A stretch of DNA of 64,000 bases, from positions 44,382-108,381 of IMG/VR virus record IMGVR_UViG_3300023440_000002; one strand, written 5' to 3'. The stretch comes from a virus. Shown here piece by piece: positions 58,003-64,000 of this stretch (its first letter is position 1; every line of letters begins with the position of its first letter). The notes beneath the pieces were generated by a model. That model was not told where the DNA came from. It saw only the letters and a list, made by a program, of their open reading frames with translations, and ran no database searches. The position numbers and the translations under genes are program-made.

Positions 58003-58602
58003 AGGTTGTGGGTTTGGATATGTCAACCAAAACAGGGTATGCCGTCATTAATGACGGCACCTTGTCCGATTATGGTATGATCCTTAGATCCCCAAGGTCA
58101 CTCGACGAAGAAACTCAGCTTAATGTTGAGGATTACGGATTCTTATCTGACGCAAAGGATATAGCTATAGGTGCTCTAGGTGTAGCTCAGAGAGAAAAAC
58201 CAGACTTTATTTATATAGAACAAACCAATAAAGGCAGGAATAGGGTGTCGCAAAAACAGCTAGAGTTTATCCACTGCATGGTACTTGATGGCTTGTTAGG
58301 TGGCGGAATGGCCGGTAAAGTTAGGTATGTCGATACTTCAGCTTGGAGACGTCACTTGTCTGTGAGATTATCAAAAGATGACTCTAAACATAACAAACTA
58401 GTAAAAAACAGGCTAGCTCGGGGTAAAATAACAACAAAACATTTAGCTGTAAGATGGGCTAACGACAAATTTAACCTGAATTTGATTTTAAAAGACAATG
58501 ACATAGCTGACGCAATAGCTGTCGCAACTTATGGTATTAATTACGAAACAAAAACTAAACCCAACATTACAGAAACTGATATAAATAATTTATTCAAATA
58601 AT
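57999..58602 (+). CDS. RuvC-like Holliday-junction resolvase
   Basis: 200 residues of RNase-H fold. Acidic residues are placed as in RuvC: VVGLDMSTKTGYAV (Asp7), FIYIEQTNKG (Glu near 69), and DNDIADAIAVATYG near the end. It would resolve branched DNA before packaging. TTG start after AAGGGTG, overlapping the previous TGA (TTGA). Confidence 0.7.
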
Positions 58603-58614
58603 CTTAATGTTTGT

Positions 58615-58623
58615 GCTATAATA
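58615..58623 (+). promoter_or_regulatory. extended -10 promoter
   Basis: TGCTATAAT directly before AAGAAGG and the ATG at 58635. The 5' leader would be only a few bases. Confidence 0.55.
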
Positions 58624-58634
58624 AGAAGGTAAGT

Positions 58635-59465
58635 ATGGATTTTGACTGGGATGAAGAATTGATCGAAACTCAACATAAAAAACCGGAAGAAGATCCTCCT
58701 GAAGAGGATGGTTGGGAATATGTTGATGAGTTAATTGATGATGAAACTGATGATTCAACCGTAACTCTTGCGATTAAAAGAATTGAACAAGCTAAACTTT
58801 ACGAGTCATTAATTACTCATGATTTTTTCGCTCCAGGTTCCGCTAGACCGGAAATCCAAAGTAAAGTAACAAAAGAGATTCGTGATTTTATATTAGATAG
58901 ACTTTCCGTTCTCGTCGGTCTAAAAGACGAACCAAGCACTGTTCAAGTTAAGGCGGAAATGCCGTGGAATGAAAGTCAAATCGAAGCGTTAACTTCTATA
59001 GCTAACAGGCTTGTAGATAAAAAAAGCACTACGGTGTTAAATAAACCTACAGTTCAGCAATTTTCAGCTGTAAGTAGCTCTGTACCTGTAGTTAATGTGG
59101 TTAATCAATCTCCAGTTCAGCCTAAACAAGCAGAGGTTGATTATCAACCTGTTCAGAAAAGAACAAAAAGAACAAAAAGAACTAGAAGGCGTAAAGCTGA
59201 AGCAAAAGTCAAACTACCTTCCGGTGTAAAGATCGACGATAACACTGGACGTCCAATGTCAGAAAACGGTATCGTCCTATATGGAGGGCAAGTTACAAAT
59301 AAATCTTCACCTCCAAAAAAAATGCCAACACAAGCTGAAATGAACATGATTAATAATAGGGCTGTTCAGAGAAATCAAGCCGGAACTGGAAGTATAGGTG
59401 ATAAACTTTTAGGTATGGCAATTAATCAAGCCCAGAGTTTAAATAGAAACATACTTGAGGAGTAA
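58635..59465 (+). CDS. acidic/basic linker-rich protein, unknown function
   Basis: 276 residues. Very acidic N-terminus, a helical middle, and a Lys/Arg-rich stretch (KRTKRTKRTRRRKAEAK) near 185. ATG 58635 follows AAGAAGG; the longer frame from 58611 has no site. Possibly nucleic-acid binding. Confidence 0.55.
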   Translation: MDFDWDEELIETQHKKPEEDPPEEDGWEYVDELIDDETDDSTVTLAIKRIEQAKLYESLITHDFFAPGSARPEIQSKVTKEIRDFILDRLSVLVGLKDEPSTVQVKAEMPWNESQIEALTSIANRLVDKKSTTVLNKPTVQQFSAVSSSVPVVNVVNQSPVQPKQAEVDYQPVQKRTKRTKRTRRRKAEAKVKLPSGVKIDDNTGRPMSENGIVLYGGQVTNKSSPPKKMPTQAEMNMINNRAVQRNQAGTGSIGDKLLGMAINQAQSLNRNILEE

Positions 59466-59469
59466 AAAT

Positions 59470-60048
59470 ATGAGTACTTTAGAGAGAATTCAAAAACTGG
59501 AAGAGTCTATGGGACAAGTCGTAGCTCGTGTTACTCAACCAGATCAAATGCTGCAAATGGCCATGAATAAAATTGTGGGTATTGAGCAATCTGTCGCTTC
59601 GTTAGGTAAAACATTAACGGCCGTTACTGAAGAGTTAGCGGAAACAGAAACCTTAAATAGTATGAACGTAATGATTAGACTTCGAAGATCTGAAGATGAG
59701 TCTTCAAGATCTAATGTTGAATCTCTATTAAGCCAAGACATAATAGAAGTTTCTGATGTTGTGTCTGATGACTCTTTAGTGGCTCTTGAGCAGAAGATCA
59801 TTAATATGGATTCGGGAGAATCGACTGTGTTAGCTGAATATAACCTAATTGGGATGGCGTCACCTGTAACTAGTGTTGTATGGAAGGACTCTCTGCTTGG
59901 TAAGTCGGTTGGGGACACAGTAAAAGGTACTAATGAGGGTGCCGAAGATGAACTTTTAACTGTTATTGCTATTTACTCAGTAAAAGAAAAAGAAGTGATA
60001 GGTGACAGTACGAAACAGGAAAATCAACAATCAGTATCGGAAGTTTAA
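59470..60048 (+). CDS. unknown protein with coiled-coil N-terminus
   Basis: 192 residues: coiled coil (about 1-60) then an acidic beta-rich domain (VLAEYNLIGMASPVTSVVW). GAGGAG lies eight nt before the ATG. No family recognised. Confidence 0.6.
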   Translation: MSTLERIQKLEESMGQVVARVTQPDQMLQMAMNKIVGIEQSVASLGKTLTAVTEELAETETLNSMNVMIRLRRSEDESSRSNVESLLSQDIIEVSDVVSDDSLVALEQKIINMDSGESTVLAEYNLIGMASPVTSVVWKDSLLGKSVGDTVKGTNEGAEDELLTVIAIYSVKEKEVIGDSTKQENQQSVSEV

Positions 60049-60051
60049 ACT

Positions 60052-61326
60052 ATGGCAAAGAAAAAAAACAAACTGGTGGACCAGATAGCTGCCGACATGA
60101 AAAGGGTTGCTAAAAAACTTGGGATTAATCCGGCACTTCTAACTAAAGCTAAGTATTTTAGTGGTGAGCCAAAAATAAGCGAATGGGATCTTCGTAAATC
60201 TGGTGGTTTTATTGGGATTCGGAATGCTTATTTTGAGTATGATGATGACAGTAGAGACGAGGCAGCATGGACAGAAAACGCTGATCTAAGAAAAGCGTTC
60301 AGGAAGCTTCGCCGTGATTCTGGTTCTATGGATCTTATGTTTAATAGGATCTCCGAAGCTATATCTAAAATACCAAAGATTAAGGTTAAACCATACAAAG
60401 CAACTAAAAGCAAAAAAAAGGTGAAAACTAAAGATCTTAGAACTTTAAATTTAGTATTATCTGATCTTCACTTTGGTTCCGACTTAACAGAAGATGAGCA
60501 TGGTCATGATTTTGGTAGGGTTGAGGAAGCTAGAGCTTTAGCTGTTGTTGTGAAGAATGTATGTAATTACAAACTAGAATACAGAGATCAAACGGAACTT
60601 GTTGTTAATATTTTAGGTGATGTTATAGAAAACGAACTTCACGGTTCCGGTTCGGCAGACTATCTTCACTTACAGTGTTGTAGAGCTATGTGGCTTTTAT
60701 CTCAAGCTTTAGCTAAGTTTTCTGAGAATTTCTACAAAGTTAGGGTTAATTTTGCTGTAGGAAATCACGGAAGAGACACCTCTATTCACCCTAAAAGAGC
60801 AACTGACGTTAAATTTAACGCCCTCGAAACAACTATTTATTACGGAGTTAAGTTGGCGTGCTCAGGTATGAGCAATATCGAGTTTAATCAACCTAAAACC
60901 CCATGGATAACATATAAAGCTCAAGGTCACAATATGTATGCTACTCATGGAGATACAAACTTAAATCCGGGCAATCCCGGAAATAAACTTGATGTTAGGG
61001 GGATGGAAGGGCAAATAAATAAAATAAATGCAGCTTTAGATGACAGTGAAGAGTATGAAGTGTTTATGGCAGGGCACGTCCATCACGCTATGGCTACACC
61101 CATGCCTAATGGTACATTTCTTATTACTAACGGGGCATTAGTTCCACCTAACAGTTTTGCACAAACCTTAAATATAATGGAATCACAACAAATACAGGTT
61201 TTATTTGAAACAACTAAAGAATTTGCTGTTGGTGATTTTAGATTTATCAATATAACATCATCGGACTATAGCAGTAACAAATCACTTGATTTAATCATCC
61301 AGCCATTTAAAAGTCTGGACATCTAA
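60052..61326 (+). CDS. calcineurin-like metallophosphoesterase (possible Mre11-type)
   Basis: 424 residues. Metallophosphoesterase motifs: LVLSDLHFGSD (near 135), ILGDVIEN, VGNHGRD, ATHGD and AGHVHHA. A basic N-terminal region of 130 residues precedes it. GNHGR and the final GHVHH are compatible with nucleases of the Mre11/SbcD group, and an SbcC-like partner lies 3 kb upstream, but the order is not the usual adjacent pair. Substrate unproven. Confidence 0.7.
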   Translation: MAKKKNKLVDQIAADMKRVAKKLGINPALLTKAKYFSGEPKISEWDLRKSGGFIGIRNAYFEYDDDSRDEAAWTENADLRKAFRKLRRDSGSMDLMFNRISEAISKIPKIKVKPYKATKSKKKVKTKDLRTLNLVLSDLHFGSDLTEDEHGHDFGRVEEARALAVVVKNVCNYKLEYRDQTELVVNILGDVIENELHGSGSADYLHLQCCRAMWLLSQALAKFSENFYKVRVNFAVGNHGRDTSIHPKRATDVKFNALETTIYYGVKLACSGMSNIEFNQPKTPWITYKAQGHNMYATHGDTNLNPGNPGNKLDVRGMEGQINKINAALDDSEEYEVFMAGHVHHAMATPMPNGTFLITNGALVPPNSFAQTLNIMESQQIQVLFETTKEFAVGDFRFINITSSDYSSNKSLDLIIQPFKSLDI

Positions 61327-61338
61327 TAAAGACCTCTT

Positions 61339-61689
61339 ATGATAAAAAAACCTAAAATTGTTCGTTCGGCAGCTGAAGAGAAAAAACACTATAAGGGAGT
61401 AATAAGAGATAAAAACAAAAGAATTAAAATATTAGAAAGAGAGGTTTCCAGGTTAAGTAAATACTTAGTCAGGGAGGGTTTTGAATATAAATGGGACGAA
61501 GAGGAGAATCAAGTTGCATCACCAAACCAAGGCCCTGACTGGGAATGCGTTAAGTGTGAGCATAATGAATGTTACGAGTTCGAACTACCTCAAGGCAGTT
61601 CAATTCGAAAATACTTCACTTGTAAGAATTGTGGTAACAGAACTAGGGCTGTGATTGATGGTAAAGTTATGGACCCCTCAGGGGAATAA
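61339..61689 (+). CDS. coiled-coil zinc-ribbon protein
   Basis: 116 residues. A coiled coil (about 20-50) is followed by CVKCEHNECYEF and CKNCGNR, a zinc ribbon. Resembles phage transcription-linked ribbons in layout only. Confidence 0.6.
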   Translation: MIKKPKIVRSAAEEKKHYKGVIRDKNKRIKILEREVSRLSKYLVREGFEYKWDEEENQVASPNQGPDWECVKCEHNECYEFELPQGSSIRKYFTCKNCGNRTRAVIDGKVMDPSGE

Positions 61690-62041
61690 AAAGCAAACAG
61701 AGATTGATATTAAGCTTACTAGTATAGTTAATTACACTAGTAAATTAAAAATAGATCTTACAGTTTTAAGGCGTCAACTTATAGGTATTGAGGAAGACAC
61801 ATACGAACTGGAATCTTGCTTAGATAAACTTAAAAATGAGGCCTTGGTGGTGTCGGCTAGTCAGTTTGGTTTAATTAGAGGTAAGTTAAACGAATCAATC
61901 AAACAAAGAGACAAAATACTACTTTTTATAAAAAATACTAAAGCTACGGTGGCTGATCTTTCTAGGCAATCTGAAGAGTTGATAAAGCTTCGAAGTTTAT
62001 CTGATACAAAAATTATTCATATTGATTTTGGAAAAAAATGA
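61658..62041 (+). CDS. coiled-coil protein, unknown function
   Basis: 127 residues, helical. ATG 61658 follows AGGG nine nt upstream and overlaps the previous gene by 32 nt. No family recognised. Confidence 0.5.
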   Translation: MVKLWTPQGNKKQTEIDIKLTSIVNYTSKLKIDLTVLRRQLIGIEEDTYELESCLDKLKNEALVVSASQFGLIRGKLNESIKQRDKILLFIKNTKATVADLSRQSEELIKLRSLSDTKIIHIDFGKK

Positions 62042-62247
62042 AAGAAAAAAAGAGAGACTTACGGCTAGAGACAGATAGGGATTTTATTGTATCCGAAAGG
62101 TATAATAATAATCTATCCGAACTGATATCTAACTACCCTGACGGAGTGCCTGATAAGGTAATTTGTCGAACCTTACAAATAACCCAAAAAGAGCTGGAAA
62201 CCTATTACGATTGTGCTATAATTAATTTGAAAAAAGTTATGGAGTAG
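62038..62247 (+). CDS. small HTH protein resembling sigma region 4
   Basis: 69 residues. The last 40 (VPDKVICRTLQITQKELE, then AIINLKKVM) have the spacing of the sigma-70 region 4.2 helix-turn-helix and its closing ALxKLRK helix. Since the phage sigma factor lacks this part, this could be the missing half, as T4 gp33 complements gp55. Untested. It starts inside the previous stop (ATGA). Confidence 0.5.
   Translation: MKEKKRDLRLETDRDFIVSERYNNNLSELISNYPDGVPDKVICRTLQITQKELETYYDCAIINLKKVME
62214..62222 (+). promoter_or_regulatory. extended -10 promoter for the polymerase gene
   Basis: TGCTATAAT within the end of the HTH gene, about 28 bp before the polymerase ATG. Confidence 0.5.
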
Positions 62248-62249
62248 TT

Positions 62250-64000
62250 ATGTCTAAGTTTAAACAACTCATAAATCCTCACTCTCACAGTGACGGATCG
62301 TTAGATGGTGCGGCCACCATAAAAGATATAGTAAAAAGAAATGTAGAATTAGGGGCATCTCACGTTACATGTACTGAGCATGGCAATATGAATACCGCTA
62401 TGGATTTATATTCAACGTGCCACAGTATGGGCGTTAAGCCTATTTTAGGTTGCGAACTGTACGTACAAACACCCTTTAAAGATGAACTGGAAAAACAACT
62501 AAGAGAAAAGTTTAAGGGTGATAAAGACATTGAAAAGAAAATCAATAAAAAACTAGAAGGGCATTACGTTCACCTTACTGTTCATTTTAAGGATGAGTGG
62601 GCTTGGAAGTATTTTTGTAATCTTAGCCCAATAATGGACGCAAGGGGTTTGGTTCGTTGGGGTGAGAAAAAATCACTATGCACTATAGAAGAACTAGCTG
62701 GAGCTTCAGGTCACATAACGATATGTTCCAGTTGTTTAGTTGGAGCTGTACAGAAATGGTTACTGCCTGACAGGGATACCGGACATGTAAGACCTGATCT
62801 GGCAGAAAAGTCATATCGAATGATTCGGGATATAGCTGGCGATGAAAATTTCTTCGTTGAGGTTTTCCCTCATGAGGTAACTCACAACTGGCAAGCGCCG
62901 AAAAGAGAAAAAGGTAAAAGGACGATAATATCACCAGGGTACTTTAAGGCTATCGAATGCACCCCTGACTTTCCGGATGGTGATTTGCAGAAAAAAGCCA
63001 ACCAGTTCGTTATGGATTTAGCAAAAAAATATAACGATCCTTTAATTATCTCTTTAGATTCTCATTTTGCTACACCGGAACAAAAAATAACTCAAGATGC
63101 AAAGCTAGGGAATGGAAGAGAAGCTTGGAAGTTTTATAATTCTTACCATATAGCTAGCACCGAAGAGGTAGCAAAAACACTGACTTCTACCTTAGGTTTA
63201 ACTGATCGAGAGATAGGTAAGATGGTTGATAATTCTTACTTGTTTGCGTCACGGTTTGATGGATTCAAACTAACAACATCTAATGATCGATGGGTAATGC
63301 AAGATCTCCCAGAAAATTGGAAGGTGATGCTTAAACAGAAAATAGATTCGTATGGAAGGATGGATTGGTCTGACAAAGCTATGTGTGACAGACTTAAGGA
63401 AGAAATTGGCGTTATAGCGTTCAACCCTAAGCTTAACTTTATTCCTTATTTGTTTACTGTTGAGGATGTAGCTAATTTTTGTAAAAAAGAAGGTATCCTT
63501 ATGACAGTAAGGGGTTCCGCCGGCGGGTGCTTATTGTTGTATTTGTTGGGAGTAAGTGCAGTAAACCCATTAAAGCACGACCTATTGTTTGGTAGGTTTT
63601 TAACCTTAGGTCGTATAGACTCTAATAATATTCCCGACGTCGATATGGATATTTCAGATAAAGATAAGGTTCTAGGTTATCTGGAAGAAACTTACGGTGA
63701 CGGTTTTTGCAAACTGTCTATAGATTCCATGCTTAAGTTGAAATCATCAATTAAGGACGCTGAAAGGTCAATGAAAGGTGAAGTTTCAAAAGAAACTGAA
63801 GCTATGTGTAAAAAACTGCCACAGTCCGGCCAAGGTGGAAACGAAAAGGATATTGTTTTTGGTTATGTAGATTCTGAAGGTCATCATGTGTCAGGTCTAG
63901 TTCAAACTAATCAATATTTAAGTAAGTGGGTTGCGAAAAATAAAGATATTTGGGATGCTGTATCTCAAATGCTGGGAGTGCAAAGGCAAAAGTCAGTGCA
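62250..64000 (+). CDS. dnaE: DNA polymerase III alpha subunit (DnaE type), 3' end outside the window
   Basis: The open frame runs 583 codons to the window end. The PHP domain is at the start (NPHSHSDGSLDG, TEHGNMNTA). The C-family polymerase core begins with VRGSAGGCLLLYLLG and RFLTLGRIDSNNIPDVDMDI, the last holding two catalytic Asp residues. It would be the replicative polymerase. Phages more often carry A- or B-family enzymes, so a DnaE is notable. ATG 62250 lies just after the previous stop. Confidence 0.85.
   Translation, partial: MSKFKQLINPHSHSDGSLDGAATIKDIVKRNVELGASHVTCTEHGNMNTAMDLYSTCHSMGVKPILGCELYVQTPFKDELEKQLREKFKGDKDIEKKINKKLEGHYVHLTVHFKDEWAWKYFCNLSPIMDARGLVRWGEKKSLCTIEELAGASGHITICSSCLVGAVQKWLLPDRDTGHVRPDLAEKSYRMIRDIAGDENFFVEVFPHEVTHNWQAPKREKGKRTIISPGYFKAIECTPDFPDGDLQKKANQFVMDLAKKYNDPLIISLDSHFATPEQKITQDAKLGNGREAWKFYNSYHIASTEEVAKTLTSTLGLTDREIGKMVDNSYLFASRFDGFKLTTSNDRWVMQDLPENWKVMLKQKIDSYGRMDWSDKAMCDRLKEEIGVIAFNPKLNFIPYLFTVEDVANFCKKEGILMTVRGSAGGCLLLYLLGVSAVNPLKHDLLFGRFLTLGRIDSNNIPDVDMDISDKDKVLGYLEETYGDGFCKLSIDSMLKLKSSIKDAERSMKGEVSKETEAMCKKLPQSGQGGNEKDIVFGYVDSEGHHVSGLVQTNQYLSKWVAKNKDIWDAVSQMLGVQRQKSV

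Noticed and set aside
1-64000. UGA reassigned to Trp in this phage
   Set aside because: Many genes and cassettes end at TGA within exact overlaps, so TGA works as a stop. Only three suspect sites exist.
1-64000. tRNA genes
   Set aside because: I looked for cloverleaf-like segments with CCA-type ends and TTCGA loops in the intergenic spaces and saw none. A dedicated scan would be decisive.

Overview
The window is part of a large, AT-rich genome of a tailed bacteriophage with a Gram-negative host. It carries a tail/baseplate and tail-fibre block, an endolysin of the N-acetylmuramoyl-L-alanine amidase type, a dNMP kinase, an SF2 helicase, a sigma factor, a GroEL-type chaperonin, an SbcC/Rad50-like ATPase, a RuvC-like nuclease, a metallophosphoesterase, a PolA-type 5'-3' exonuclease, an RNA ligase and the start of a DnaE-type DNA polymerase III alpha subunit. 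A lipoprotein with a lipobox and two exported or membrane-anchored serine proteases point to an outer-membrane host. I cannot name the phage or its host. I saw no tRNA, rRNA, CRISPR or insertion sequence.

The most unusual content is two arrays of tiny overlapping genes: 13 cassettes on the + strand (about 0.85-3.1 kb) and 42 on the - strand (about 6.0-13.7 kb). Each cassette encodes a short peptide, typically 37-97 aa, built from a four-residue unit, roughly [Gln][Val/Ile][Arg/Tyr/Asn/His][Trp/Glu/Asp/Arg], which is a 12-bp DNA unit. Nearly every gene overlaps the next by 11 nt, so the last codons of one gene are also the ribosome-binding site and start of the next. Most gene lengths equal 6 modulo 12, as expected if cassettes gain and lose whole 12-bp units. 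Blocks are shared mosaically within and between arrays. Several cassettes carry, inside their first codons, a promoter-like motif TAAAGTTT-N11-(A/G)CCGATAA, which matches the published sigma-28/FliA consensus. The same motif stands free upstream of array 1, array 2 and several - strand operons. A secreted ClpP-fold protease gene is inserted in array 2.

Layout: 0-0.8 kb, small genes; 0.8-3.1 kb, array 1; 3.1-6.0 kb, small zinc-binding genes and a baseplate-like gene; 6.0-14.2 kb, array 2 and its two leader genes (- strand); 14.3-16.7 kb, + strand genes including a tandem-domain ADP-ribosyltransferase and a DUF1353 protein; 16.7-29.0 kb, - strand operons of small accessory genes (exonuclease, thermonuclease, RNA ligase, protein phosphatase, a large lipoprotein, many one-helix membrane peptides); 29.2-45.9 kb, + strand tail/fibre genes with duplicated collar and fibre modules; 46.1-46.9 kb, endolysin; 45.8-46.1 and 46.8-52.3 kb, - strand genes (dNMP kinase, membrane protease, CYTH protein, sigma factor, helicase); 52.4-64.0 kb, + strand replication, recombination and chaperonin genes.

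Regulation appears split. The 46-64 kb nucleic-acid genes are preceded by extended -10 boxes (TGCTATAAT). The accessory - strand operons and both arrays use the sigma-28-like motif. The phage encodes a sigma-70-family protein that ends before the usual region 4.2, plus a separate 69-aa protein resembling region 4, so a phage sigma factor reading the TAAAGTTT/CCGATAA class is a reasonable but untested idea.
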